64,000 nucleotides of DNA from contig NC_067205.1 of the NCBI RefSeq assembly GCF_026262505.1, forward strand, positions 18,535,645 to 18,599,644. Reading direction: 5' to 3'. Under the pieces are notes generated by a model that saw only the letters and a list, made by a program, of their open reading frames with translations, made no database searches and was not told where the DNA came from. Made by a program: the position numbers and the translations under genes. This DNA comes from Trichomonas vaginalis G3 (Eukaryota; Parabasalia; Trichomonadida; Trichomonadidae). Below, piece by piece: positions 19,333-28,848 of this stretch; position 1 is the stretch's first letter; the number at the start of each line of letters is the position of its first letter.

Positions 19333-19698
19333 TTACTGAACTGGTTGGATGCCGCCTTCTGAGGTTATGTAGAACGGCTGACCCGAGAAGTAGAACAGTG
19401 CTCTGAGAATTTGTATAATTCGTGGAATTGGACTCTCTCTGTTTGGAAGTTGTATCCATGGGCGCTTTGCAAAGAACTTGAGAAGAGCTTCTTTCTTCAT
19501 CTCCTTTATGTCGTCTACAGGAGTTTTTTCTGGTATTTGAATTGGAATTCCGGTTTCAATTTCGATTTTCAGCGCACCTCTTCCAGACAACCAGAAGCCG
19601 AGGGACTTGTTGGCTTTGTCCTTGCGCAAGTACTGCTTAACAACTTCATTTATCTCTATAAGGTAAATTGCCTCATCTAATGGCTCGATGTTGTCCAT
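19333..19698 (-). CDS. P1: uncharacterised protein reading out of repeat array 1 (121 aa)
   Basis: A leftward frame starting MDNIEPLDEAIYLIEINEVV at 19698, directly at the edge of the 22-bp array. Middle and end are ordinary globular-type sequence (FWLSGRGALKIEIETGIPIQ, FFAKRPWIQLPNRESPIPRI). Its first 15 residues match the leftward stub at 24581 (MTDIDPTDEAIYLIELPEP). No family recognised. It looks whole. Confidence 0.45.
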   Translation of the reverse strand: MDNIEPLDEAIYLIEINEVVKQYLRKDKANKSLGFWLSGRGALKIEIETGIPIQIPEKTPVDDIKEMKKEALLKFFAKRPWIQLPNRESPIPRIIQILRALFYFSGQPFYITSEGGIQPVQ

Positions 19699-20259
19699 TG
19701 CACTGCTTCAGAACAATACTTGTACTTTTTCAGAACAATACTTGTACTGCTTCAGAACAATACTTGTACTTTTTCAGAACAAGACTTGTACTGTTTCAGA
19801 ACAATACTTGTACTGTTTCAGAACAATACTTGTACTTTTTCAGAACTAGTCTTGTACTTTTTCAGAACAAATTTCCCGTAAAAGCTCTCAATTTGAGAGA
19901 AAAATTTTCTGTTTCAGAACAATATTTGTTCTGTTTCAGAACAATATTTGTACTGTTTCAGAACAAGTCTTGTACTGTTTCAGAACAATACTTGTACTTT
20001 TTCAGAACTAGTCTTGTACTTTTTCAGAACAAATTTCCCGTAAAAGCTCTCAATTTGAGAGAAAAATTTTCTGTTTCAGAACAATATTTGTTCTGTTTCA
20101 GAACAATATTTGTACTGTTTCAGAACAAGTCTTGTACTGTTTCAAGACAATATTTGTACTGTTTCAAGACAATATTTGTACTGTTTCAGAACAATATTTG
20201 CACTGCTTCAGAACAATATTTGTACTGTTTCAAGACAATATTTGTACTGTTTCAAGACA
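19699..20259. repeat. P1: 22-bp repeat array 1
   Basis: About 23 units with a 22-bp period, consensus near GTTTCAGAACAATATTTGTA plus CT. Two longer units (about 19861-19911 and 20022-20072) carry the palindrome CTCTCAATTTGAGAG; a block containing one of them is itself duplicated. The array fills the gap between a leftward start codon (19696-19698) and a rightward one (20260-20262). Long open frames through it are only a product of the repeat. Confidence 0.85.
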
Positions 20260-20941
20260 ATGTCCGACGTCCCACCAACCGAGTCCATTCCCAAACCAGT
20301 TCACGAACAAATCTAATGGCGAAACATTCACAAAAGGCACTTACAACGGTATTGAAGTCTTACGTAGAGACATGGATGGTTATGTAAATGCAACAAAGAT
20401 GTGTCAGCAGTTTAGGAAAGACTTTAGAAGGTTGTTGGAAAATAAGTCCTGGGAAGAGTATTTTAAGGCATTTTGTGAAGAATATACCAACCCGCGGAAA
20501 ACGGCGGGTTGCTTTTTATACAAAATTCGTGCAGGAATTCCGGATGAAATCAAACAGGTTAGAGGAACGTATGTAGACCCAAGACTTGTAAACTATATAG
20601 CAATGTGGGCTTCTCCAAAATATTGTATAGCAGTTGGAAAAATTCTGGACTCCATAGACAAGAAAGTTCATGAGAAGTTAGATGAAGAAGAACTTGAAGA
20701 TACAGTAGAGAATGCAAAACCTTTGTTCGAACAAGAAGTTAGAAAAATGCATGAAAAACAAATAGAACATGAACGTGAGATATGTTCTGGTTATAGAGAT
20801 TCTCCATACGAACTAGACCAATGGGAACAAGAAGATTTAAAGAGAGAATTTAGAGAATATGAACTCGCTAAGATAGCATTAGAAGCTGCAGAAAAGAAGT
20901 TAAAAGTTTGGGGTCGTTTTGTACAAAAATATTGTGAGTAA
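20260..20941 (+). pseudogene. P1: KilA-N domain protein 1
   Basis: A short frame starts at the array edge (MSDVPPTESIPKPVHEQI). The KilA-N frame itself reads on from about 20317: YNGIEVLRRDMDGYVNATKM, then YVDPRLVNYIAMWASPKYC, the classic KilA-N core, followed by an acidic coiled-coil tail. KilA-N proteins are DNA-binding regulators in phages and large DNA viruses, and are known in trichomonad Mavericks. A GC-rich hairpin (20488-20511) lies inside the coding frame without breaking it. Start and N-terminus are unclear, so intactness is uncertain. Confidence 0.7.
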
Positions 20942-21049
20942 ATGAACCATTTTTTTTCGACAAAAATATATTTTAGGGTAGAAGGGTATATCTACCCCGT
21001 TTTCTACCCTCTTTTCTACCCTCGTAGAAAACACACAAAACTCTTGAAT

Positions 21050-21140
21050 TTTGTATAAAAAAAGCAACCCGCGGAATTCCGCGGGTTGGTATATTCTTCA
21101 CAAAATGCTTGTTTTGAGGTCGAGCCATTTTTGGCTCCAC
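21050..21140. repeat. P1: antisense copy of a KilA-N gene segment with palindrome
   Basis: Bases 21050-21113 are a reversed copy of part of KilA-N gene 1 (about 20468-20527), with a perfect 24-nt palindrome (21065-21088, CAACCCGCGGAATTCCGCGG...). A second copy is at 22468-22560 (palindrome-like 22483-22506). Both are followed by the hairpin GAGCCATTTTTGGCTC. Confidence 0.55.
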
Positions 21141-21232
21141 CGTATTTTTAAACCAAACTCGTTCATTTTGTGCTGAAATAAAATAAAGTTGGTTTTTTTA
21201 AAAAAATATTTTTTTATTTTTATTGTAAGAAC

Positions 21233-22147
21233 ATGTTAGCAACAACAGCACCAAACTCGTTAGTCATGAACCCAACTTCAATGTTAGTAGAAATGAAAAG
21301 CTTCATTCCTTCTTCATATACTTTCGAAACAGAAATCCAGAAGATAAAGCAAGAACTTCTCCAAGGAGATTTAGACTGTAGTGCAAAAGATGAAACAAAT
21401 GAAGAATATCTTTATGAAATGCAGGATATTATTGACCATCTACCTAAACTTCCTGAAATCCAACAACAAAAACTCACTATTCCAGAATTCGATGAAATAG
21501 AAGTCAAAGCAACTGACTCAGTAGAAATAAAGAAGTTCATACGAAAGGTAAACTATGAATTCCTTGGATTTCATTGCAACCACAAAGTCATGGACAAAGA
21601 TTGCGATATGGTATATAAGAACATCTCTGACATATATAAATCTGGGGAGTTTAAGACCTACGACAACTTTGTTTCGTTAGTTGCAAAATGTGTATGGCAG
21701 ATAAGAGATAAAGATAGAAGAGGTAAGATATGGAATGAACAGATAAAACCCGCAACTTTTGAGTTAAAGAAAACCATTGACGCCTTAGTCATACTAGCAG
21801 GTAAGATTTCAATGTACAATGCTAAAATGAACCCACAATGTTCAAAATGTAAAGCAGCAATGAGGAAATATAACTACTCCGTCAAAGAGATAGAACGTAT
21901 GCGAAACGACTATGCTGACTTAAAGAAAGAAGTAGAGAAACCAGCAGAAGATAAAATGGACATGTTGACATTTCTGAACAAAAACTATCCAACAGCTGAC
22001 GATTTCCTTCTATCTGATGTCAAGAAGAAATATAAAGAAACATTCGGCATAGTTAAAACATTCGATGTACTGACAGAAGAAATAGAAGCTACGAAATTGT
22101 TTAGAATTTCACGAATTCACAATGTTTACCATGTAAAACGCTTATAA
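21233..22147 (+). CDS. P1: uncharacterised protein (304 aa)
   Basis: Looks whole. It starts MLATTAPNSLVMNPTSMLVE after a T-rich tract (ATATTTTTTTATTTTTATTG). The interior has acidic helices, a CSKCKAAMRKYNYSVKEIER segment (a possible C-x-x-C half of a metal site) and a coiled coil, ending NVYHVKRL. The last ~20 bases of the gene recur at 22770-22790 in a spacer. No family recognised; context among KilA-N genes suggests a regulatory or replication role. Confidence 0.5.
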   Translation: MLATTAPNSLVMNPTSMLVEMKSFIPSSYTFETEIQKIKQELLQGDLDCSAKDETNEEYLYEMQDIIDHLPKLPEIQQQKLTIPEFDEIEVKATDSVEIKKFIRKVNYEFLGFHCNHKVMDKDCDMVYKNISDIYKSGEFKTYDNFVSLVAKCVWQIRDKDRRGKIWNEQIKPATFELKKTIDALVILAGKISMYNAKMNPQCSKCKAAMRKYNYSVKEIERMRNDYADLKKEVEKPAEDKMDMLTFLNKNYPTADDFLLSDVKKKYKETFGIVKTFDVLTEEIEATKLFRISRIHNVYHVKRL

Positions 22148-22957
22148 AATAACTGGGGTAGAAAAGAGGTTAGAAAACAGGTTAGATCTAACCATCTACC
22201 CTAAAATATATTTTTGCTGAAAAAAATGACCAAATTTCATTATATAACTGTATTTTTTTGACGAAGAGAACTTTTGCACTTCGTAAAAAAACTCTATGAA
22301 ATCATATCTTTTATACAAAATTCAAGAGGGTAGAAAAGAGGTTAGAAAACGGGGTAGATATACCCTTCTACCCTAAAATATATTTTTGCCTGATTTACGC
22401 TCATTGACGAAGAAGTCTTGACAAAACATTTTGACAACATCGTAGAAAACACGCAAAACTCTTGAATTTTGTATAAAAAAAGCAACCGTCGGAATTCCGG
22501 CGGTTGGTATATTCTTCACAAAATGCTTGTTTTGAGGTCGAGCCATTTTTGGCTCCACCTGTTTTTTTCCACCTAAAATATATTTTTGTCTGATTTACGC
22601 TCATTGACGATGAAATACAACAACAAAACATATACGATGAAGTCTATTTCCTGTGTTGTTGTCAAAATGTCATGTTGTCACCATTTTCAAAAAGATGTTA
22701 GTTGACCTGGTTCCACCTAAAATATATTTTTGCTGAAAAAAACTCATGAAAATCGTAAAAAAATGACGTTTACCATGTAAAACGCTTATGAAAATCGTGA
22801 AAAATTGCGAGCAGGTAAAAAACCCTGGTCGCCAAAACACATGAAAATCGTAAAAAAATGACCAAATTTCATGATATAACTGTATCTTTTATACAAAATA
22901 AAATTAACGTTAGTTTTTTTAAAATATTTTTTTTTATTTTGTATGTAAGAACAGGAA
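22148..22957. repeat. P1: gene-free repeat spacer
   Basis: No gene. It is a patchwork of two dispersed GGGTAGA units (22155-22217, 22318-22387), the antisense KilA-N segment (22468-22560), several CCTAAAATATATTTTTG blocks, three ATGAAAATCGT(A/G)AAAAA blocks and a copy of the end of the upstream gene. It looks like a recombination or insertion hot-spot of P1. Confidence 0.6.
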
Positions 22958-23571
22958 ATGACAAACACTGAGTTTGAAACAGTTAAAAAGATAGACAATG
23001 AGACCAAGGTGGTTAGAATAGGTGATTTAAACGTAAGATACTCAAAGAAATACAAAAAATATTCTTTGTCAGACATTCTAACACTATCTGAAAAGAAAAC
23101 ATCCCACGACTGGGTTAGAATTGCTTCAACTCAGAAAATTTTGACAAGAAATCCTGAGCTTATGATATCGGTAAGATTCTATGGAACAAGAACATATCTT
23201 ATAGACAAAAGTCTTATACCAGTAGTTTTGTTCTGGATTGACCCAGTTGTTGGATATAATTTCATAACATATGGTTCATTCGATACTGAACGTTGCAGTG
23301 AAGGCTTACTTTACATCGTTTCAGAAACCAAAGGACTTCAATACAAAGAGATATAGATAGGAAGAACATTTAATATAACTAAAAGATATGACAGTACAGT
23401 CAATAGAGTTAAGGTTGTGTTTGTAAATGATATGAGAGCTGCTGAAACAGAACTGCTTGAAAAGTTTGAGAAAATGTATGGTGCTCCCACGAAAGGTAAA
23501 GAAACGTTTGAAGTAGATGAGATCGACAAAGCTATAAAATTATTTGACGAAGTTGCTGAAAAATACATGTA
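22958..23571 (+). pseudogene. P1: KilA-N-like plus T5orf172 (GIY-YIG-type) protein, broken
   Basis: Starts MTNTEFETVKKIDNETKVVR after the P1 T-rich tract. The N-terminal part has KilA-N/antirepressor-like features (YSLSDILTLSEKKTSHDWVR, LIDKSLIPVVLFWIDP). The C-terminal part resembles T5orf172/MUG113, a GIY-YIG-like fold often joined to KilA-N in large DNA viruses (LLYIVSETKGLQYK, ITKRYDSTVNRVKVVFVNDM, ETELLEKFEKMYGAP). Not one whole frame. Confidence 0.6.
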
Positions 23572-23661
23572 AAGCGTTTATTTTTGGTCTTTTATACAAG
23601 ATAGAAAATAACGCTAATTTTATTTTTTTTTTATTTTTTTATCCGGAATATAAAGACAGAT

Positions 23662-24489
23662 ATGTCAACAACAGAGAACACAACAACAGTTATAGTCCAT
23701 GAAGCTATAAATGAAGAATATGAGTGGGTTCAGTTTAACAAACAGTTACGTCTCATTCGTTCGGTCAAAGACGATATGTACCAAATGCAAAGTATTTTGA
23801 ATGCTCTTCGTTCTACAAAGCAAGCATACCATTGGTTTGAAAACCAACAGACAAAAGAACTTTTAGAAGAATTTCCTCATATGTTTGCGACCCTCGGAAA
23901 ACCGAGGGTCGAGATTCCGTACGAAAATCGTCAAAATTTGCCAAATGGTTTGAGAGGTTGGTATGTACATAGACTTCTTAAATGCTGTTGCAATGTGGGC
24001 TTCACCTCGTTACGCTTGTTATATTTTCATGATGTTAGATGAAATTCATAGACAAGAACGTGAAGAGATGGAAAAGAAACTTCAAGCAAAAGATGAAGTC
24101 ATTGAAGCAAAAGACAAAAACATTCAGAAAAGAATACCACGTTCGGTACCAAAAAAGGAAGGAAAAGAACTATAAGTATATGATTTACACTGAAGAAGAT
24201 GGAAAATGAAGAAGACAGAGATATGGTTATGTTGCATTTAGTCAGAAGAAACAACAAAAGCTTTTACGACCTTGCTAAGATTTACAAATCTGACAGAAAT
24301 TGGTTCTATCGCGAAAACTTACCGATTTCAATGACCCCAAATGAAGATGTGAAACAAATAGTTCAAGATACGTTACCTCAAACACACTATGATATGAAAG
24401 GTTGTACAATTCTTACCTTCAAAGAAGATTTACCGCTACTGAAAGAAAAAATAACAGAGTATTTTGACAACTTCAAACAAGTAGAGTAA
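23662..24489 (+). pseudogene. P1: KilA-N domain protein 2, broken
   Basis: Starts MSTTENTTTVIVHEAINEEY. The domain core is recognised by NALRSTKQAYHWFENQQTKE and FLNAVAMWASPRYACYIFMM, then a coiled coil and a C-terminal domain (LHLVRRNNKSFYDLAKIYKS, THYDMKGCTILTFKED). A GC-rich hairpin (23889-23910, GACCCTCGG-AAAA-CCGAGGGTC) lies within the open frame near the core, comparable in place to the one in KilA-N gene 1. Likely a DNA-binding regulator; broken. Confidence 0.6.
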
Positions 24490-24499
24490 ATGCACTCTT

Positions 24500-24581
24500 T
24501 ATTTTTCAAGCTTGACACCAAAGATGGCTCAGGTAGCTCTATAAGGTAGATTGCCTCATCTGTTGGGTCTATGTCGGTCAT
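24500..24581 (-). pseudogene. P1: leftward gene stub at array 2
   Basis: Starts MTDIDPTDEAIYLIELPEPS at 24581, matching the start of the 19698 gene, then loses similarity. It appears to be only the 5' portion carried along with the repeat array. Confidence 0.5.
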
Positions 24582-24997
24582 TGTTTCAAGACAAGTCTTT
24601 TACTTTTTCAAGACAAGTCTTTTACTTTTTCAAGACAAGTCTTTTACTTTTTCAAGACAAGTCTTTTACTTTTTCAAGACAAGTCTTTTACTTTTTCAAG
24701 ACAAGACCCGTTATTTTTCAAGAAATTTTTTGGTGTAAAGTTCTCAAATTTGAGAACAGTGGTCTTGATTTCAGACGATACCCGTACTTTTTCAAGACAA
24801 GTCTTTTACTTTTTCAAGACAAGTCTTTTACTTTTTCAAGACAAGTCTTTTACTTTTTCAAGACAAGTCTTTTACTTTTTCAAGACAAGTCTTTTATTGT
24901 TTCAAGACAAGTCTTTTACTTTTTCAAGACAAGTCTTTTACTTTTTCAAGACAAGTCTTTTACTTTTTCAAGACAAGTCTTTTATTGTTTCAAGACA
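24582..24997. repeat. P1: 22-bp repeat array 2
   Basis: About 15-16 units of 22 bp, consensus TTTTCAAGACAAGTCTTTTA plus CT. Each unit contains the near-palindrome AAGAC-AA-GTCTT. A central interruption (about 24704-24788) carries the palindrome GTTCTCAAATTTGAGAAC, comparable to the ones in array 1. It lies between leftward (24579-24581) and rightward (24998-25000) start codons of the same two gene types as array 1. Confidence 0.85.
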
Positions 24998-25090
24998 ATG
25001 TCCGACGTACCACCAACCGAGTCCATTCCAAAGCCAGAAGAACCGACAGCCCCAGCACCACAACAGACTAAGACTCAAACACTTACATTT
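24998..25090 (+). pseudogene. P1: rightward gene stub at array 2
   Basis: Begins MSDVPPTESIPKPEEPTAPA. The first 13 residues match the stub after array 1; it then has Pro/Gln-rich sequence and runs into the 3' end of the oppositely oriented ATPase gene. Similarity to the first stub ends within about 40 bases of the start codon. Confidence 0.45.
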
Positions 25091-25965
25091 TTACGCTTGA
25101 CTTTTTACAATTTGAACTTTGTTCGCGTAGATGTGAATTCTGAAAGAAGTATGAGGGTCTTGTATGACTTTGTACTTCTCCCATAGTTCATGTCTGTCAA
25201 ACTTACCTGCCATGGACTCTTTCATAAGTTCCATGAAATCGTCTTCGGACAATCCAGGGAAAAGTATGATATCAGTAAGTATTCTCTTTACATCCTTACT
25301 TAAACTCTTTGCTGTCTGTACACAAATGACAACTGAGATGTTAAAGTGTCTGAGCTTCTTAAGAATTCGACACATGTCTTGTTCTCTATTCTTTAACAAA
25401 GGATGAGAAGCAAAGTCATCTAAGATAAGAAGACATCTATGAGGGTAAGTCTTCCAATCGTAAGAGATTGCAATTTCTTCGAAATGTATTCTATCTCTTT
25501 CTGTTTGTTTCTGAAGTGTTTCTTCTCTAATATTCTCTGCATTTCCTCATTTGGGTCTTTAAACTTAGAATTTATATACTCATTTATAGCATTGTACTTC
25601 AAAACTCTTCTTTGGTACTTCTTTATCCAATCTAACAACTCAGTATCTTTTATACATACTAACTTAGACTTCTTTATAATATCTTTGAACGAATTGACGG
25701 TTTGATCGAATTGACCCGAAGTACTACAAATGACAACTAACTCATAGAATGGGTTCTTCTCATCTAGTTCTTGTTGTTGTGCAGCCATTTTAAGATAAGT
25801 GAAAGTCTTACCCGACCCAGGTGGTGCAATTAGACCTGTTTATACCATTCTGAGCAAATAAGAACTTGTCATGTATGGGTTTTATCTGAGCATTTTCCAA
25901 CTTCCTCTTGTTCTTCTTCAAAACATTCTCAAATTTCTTGTCAATGTCAGCAAACTTTTTTCTAA
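25091..25965 (-). pseudogene. P1: DNA-packaging ATPase (A32/FtsK-HerA type), broken
   Basis: A Walker A motif (PPGSGKTFTYLKM) is encoded at about 25785-25825; downstream features include FYELVVICSTSGQFD, NISVVICVQTAKSLSKDVKR and LFPGLSEDDFMELMKE. Together they have the order and spacing of the genome-packaging ATPase of Polintons, adenovirus-like and NCLDV-type elements. The enzyme would pump element DNA into capsids. Broken. Confidence 0.65.
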
Positions 25966-26004
25966 CATATTTTTAGAAAAATTAAAATTTTTATCTTTTA
26001 GAAA

Positions 26005-26469
26005 ATGTCTAGCGATTTCGCTATCTATATTCGAGACAAGCTTTTCGACTCTAAAACTTCTGTCGACCATAAAATCTTACATAGTGTAAACAAGAAAGGT
26101 GAATTTGTTCTAAAGTTCTGTTTCTGGGAATATGACAAGAACCATAAAACATTAGGCAGAGAAGTCTTAAAATTTGTCAATGACAGACTTGTTGACAGAG
26201 ATGACACCGATTGGAAAGATGAAGTCCAACAAAAGTTCTTAGAATGCAAAGAAGACACATGCGCTGTTCTTGAAGATGAAATAGGAAACAGAATAGAAGA
26301 GCTATTAAAGGACAAAGACCTTTTACAAAAATATGGTTCTGAGAAGTTTGACATAACTCCACCAGAAAAGAAGAAGAAGAGAGAAAAGAAAGAAAAGAAA
26401 GAAAAGAAAGTAGAAGAAGAGAAGAAAGAACCTGAACCAGTTCCAGAGAAGGTGAGATATGACATGTAA
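26005..26469 (+). CDS. P1: uncharacterised protein with Lys/Glu-rich tail (154 aa)
   Basis: Looks whole. About 115 residues of globular-type sequence (MSSDFAIYIRDKLFDSKTSV, FVLKFCFWEYDKNHKTLGRE) are followed by a Lys/Glu-rich low-complexity tail (KKKKREKKEKKEKKVEEEKK). It is divergent from the packaging ATPase. ATTTTTATCTTTTAGAAA precedes the ATG. Function unknown. Confidence 0.5.
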   Translation: MSSDFAIYIRDKLFDSKTSVDHKILHSVNKKGEFVLKFCFWEYDKNHKTLGREVLKFVNDRLVDRDDTDWKDEVQQKFLECKEDTCAVLEDEIGNRIEELLKDKDLLQKYGSEKFDITPPEKKKKREKKEKKEKKVEEEKKEPEPVPEKVRYDM

Positions 26470-26485
26470 AAATAAAATTTTATTT

Positions 26486-26905
26486 TTAGAACATTTCTGG
26501 GTCAATGTCAATGTTCTCTTCCTCTTTAGGGGCAAACACTGGCTTAGACTCTAAAATCTTTTTACCCAATTTACCTTGAACTTCAACTATCTTAGACTCA
26601 TAATATTCATAGTCGTCTGCTTTCTTTGGTTCATAAGGTATAACAAGTTTGTATGCTTTACCTTCTTTAAGGTTTGAAAACCTTCTGTCAAAATTTTCTT
26701 TGACTGCTAACAAACCTTCTATGTCTAAGTCTTCAAATTTCGCACCATTTTTAGTCACAATAGCAAACTTAACTGGTTCGATGTTCCAAACTTTGTCAAA
26801 TGTAGACTTTTCAAAATGGTAGAAGTAAACATTCAAATAAGCGAATGGGTCTAGTTCTTCTTTAACTCCTGACATATACTTGTTGACTGAGATGAATTTC
26901 ATCAT
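26486..26905 (-). CDS. P1: uncharacterised protein with acidic C-terminus (139 aa)
   Basis: Looks whole. It starts MMKFISVNKYMSGVKEELDP and ends in an acidic tail (EEENIDIDPEMF). The P2 protein at 43839 has a similar start (KFVTVNQLMDKLSPIL), length and acidic end, so the two may be counterparts. It sits beside the SF3 helicase. Acidic-tailed small proteins next to replication genes are often ssDNA-binding, but that is a guess. Confidence 0.45.
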   Translation of the reverse strand: MMKFISVNKYMSGVKEELDPFAYLNVYFYHFEKSTFDKVWNIEPVKFAIVTKNGAKFEDLDIEGLLAVKENFDRRFSNLKEGKAYKLVIPYEPKKADDYEYYESKIVEVQGKLGKKILESKPVFAPKEEENIDIDPEMF

Positions 26906-26941
26906 CTTTTCTATCGGATAAAAAAAATATTTTTTTTAAAT

Positions 26942-28177
26942 TTACTCATAAAAATTTTTCTTTGTATATACGCCGTTCTGTATGTCTAAAAGATTTTTGA
27001 CATTTGCCAAGAATGTTCGTTTAGACGCTGTCATATAACCATACTCTTGACAATACTGTTTATATTCATCGTACAATGACCTTTCATCTAAACACTCAAA
27101 GTTAGTCTCATCTATAAACAGTTCATATACACTCTTGTTTGCTTCTAACAATGTTTGTCTTTCTTCGGTATATGGAATTTGTCTTGGATTGAACTTAGAA
27201 ATATCTAATGTCATGAAATATGAGAACAAGTGGTTGTAAAAGTTAGGTGTCAAAGTTTCTGCTAAGTCGTCAAAATATTCTGTATCTTGCATATGAGAAT
27301 CTGACGTTCTGACAACTACATATCTTCTGTCAGAACTTTCTAACTTCATCGGAACGGCATTGTTTGAAACCATGATGAAATTTGCAACATTTTCACAAAC
27401 TCTTTGGTCTTTATATTTTCTTTCAACAACTCCAACTTTGTCTGTTATAAGACTCTTCAAAGCATCTGAGTTTAAAACCTTTGTTGTATCTATACTTTGA
27501 AGTTCGTTACATACTATAAGTTTCATATTCTCTATTGAAGAGTTAAATTTACCGCAGATGTTTTCTAAGTTTGTCATATTCGGGTTCGAATAGCCCTCTA
27601 ACAGTTTGCATAAGATATCTGTAAAGAAAGTGTTCTTACCTGTTCCTTGTTTTCCAATTATAATGAGAGCAGTTTCATTTTTAGCACTTGGATATTGTAA
27701 GATGTTTGCAAACCAACATAAGATATACTCATAGACTCTTTCGTTTCCATTGCATATAATTTCTTTGACATGGTCTAACCAAGCTTCTATAACATTTTCT
27801 TTCCATTCTACTTGTTCGTATTTATATCCAGTGAAGATAGAATAGAAGTTTGGAGATGGTGTATAGAACTTTATACCACGAACTGAAAAATCTTCTAACT
27901 TTGACAATAAGATATCCCAAGCATCTAACATCTTCATACCAACTTGTACGACTTTTATTTTCTTAAGTTTCTGTCTACATTCTTGTTCTGAAACTATTGT
28001 CGCTCTTGGTTTGTTAAAGACAACATCCCATTCTTTCATAACATAACATTCTGGGGCAGAGTCGACATAAATGACTAAACGTTTCAAATTCTCGACTGCT
28101 TTGTTATAGTCTCTAAATGGACACATATTTCTGAACGCTTGGAAGTCATAAAAATCTGAAACGTCTATTCTGTACAT
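26942..28177 (-). CDS. P1: superfamily 3 helicase (D5-like)
   Basis: A whole 411-residue frame. Walker A is IIIGKQGTGKN near residue 173, Walker B-like LIVCNELQS near 215, and motif C FIMVSNNAVPM near 265 followed by SSDRRYVVV (the arginine pair typical of D5/D5N helicases). SF3 helicases unwind DNA at viral and plasmid origins. The N-terminal ~150 residues lack a clear primase domain. Its presence with no recognised PolB makes P1 resemble helicase-type elements rather than classic Polintons. A T-rich tract with ATTTTTATAAAA lies directly before the start. Confidence 0.85.
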   Translation of the reverse strand: MYRIDVSDFYDFQAFRNMCPFRDYNKAVENLKRLVIYVDSAPECYVMKEWDVVFNKPRATIVSEQECRQKLKKIKVVQVGMKMLDAWDILLSKLEDFSVRGIKFYTPSPNFYSIFTGYKYEQVEWKENVIEAWLDHVKEIICNGNERVYEYILCWFANILQYPSAKNETALIIIGKQGTGKNTFFTDILCKLLEGYSNPNMTNLENICGKFNSSIENMKLIVCNELQSIDTTKVLNSDALKSLITDKVGVVERKYKDQRVCENVANFIMVSNNAVPMKLESSDRRYVVVRTSDSHMQDTEYFDDLAETLTPNFYNHLFSYFMTLDISKFNPRQIPYTEERQTLLEANKSVYELFIDETNFECLDERSLYDEYKQYCQEYGYMTASKRTFLANVKNLLDIQNGVYTKKNFYE

Positions 28178-28216
28178 TTTTATAAAAATAAAAAAAATAT
28201 TTTTTTAAAAAACGTT

Positions 28217-28801
28217 TTAAAATGGTATGCCATATAGCTTCTTGAATTTGTTAAGAAGTATATGAACGTGTTTTCCATCTGTATCTCTAGTGTTTACATA
28301 AGCATAGTCATCCTTAGTAAAATATACTTGTAATTTTCTATAGTTTACACCGGTATAAAAGTAGAAAGAGTCTTGTTCTTCGCTATAGTAGTAAAACTCA
28401 AGCGTATGCTTGCCATAGTCTGTAATTTCAATTGCTTCATCTTCTAGTTCGTCGACAAATTCGAATACAATATCTCCAAATTTGCCTCTGTTCTTATTGT
28501 TTTCAGAAAGAGTGACCCAACGTAAATTTTCAAGTCTATTGTCGTTTCTTATACGGTTTATGTGGTCTACAAGAGGTAAATTGTTAGGATTCGGTATAAA
28601 ATGAGTTGCAATGACAATATGTTTAAAATAGTTTTTTCCACCCATCCTCATCATAGCATATCCGTCATTTCGCTCCCATCCGCTTAAAACTCTTTTTGTC
28701 TTTTTGTTTCTGACTTCAAATGACTCACAACAGTGAATTTCATATTTCTCATCTAACAAACAAGTTTCCCAACGGTCTTCTCCAACAAACTCAGCGTACA
28801 T
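28217..28801 (-). CDS. P1: HNH homing-type endonuclease (NUMOD-like plus HNH)
   Basis: Looks whole, 194 residues. The N-terminal part resembles NUMOD4-type DNA-binding repeats (FEVRNKKTKRVLSGWERNDG). The HNH nuclease core is IVIATHFIPNPNNLPLVDHI followed by NRIRNDNRLENLRWVTLSEN and NKNR, the standard H-N-H layout of phage homing nucleases. The C-terminal third is unassigned. Free-standing homing nucleases spread by cutting alleles that lack them. Here it lies between helicase and penton-like genes. Confidence 0.8.
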   Translation of the reverse strand: MYAEFVGEDRWETCLLDEKYEIHCCESFEVRNKKTKRVLSGWERNDGYAMMRMGGKNYFKHIVIATHFIPNPNNLPLVDHINRIRNDNRLENLRWVTLSENNKNRGKFGDIVFEFVDELEDEAIEITDYGKHTLEFYYYSEEQDSFYFYTGVNYRKLQVYFTKDDYAYVNTRDTDGKHVHILLNKFKKLYGIPF

Positions 28802-28848
28802 TTCAAATAAAATAAAAAAAAATATATTTTTTATTCTTGAGCTATTTT

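Noticed and set aside
19699-20259. CRISPR array
   Set aside because: The 22-bp units are directly tandem with no unique spacers, in a eukaryotic element, with no cas genes.
19668-20387. Long open frames through the 22-bp arrays (also 24551-25186)
   Set aside because: The repeat units lack stops in some frames, giving periodic nonsense proteins; the real starts lie at the array edges.
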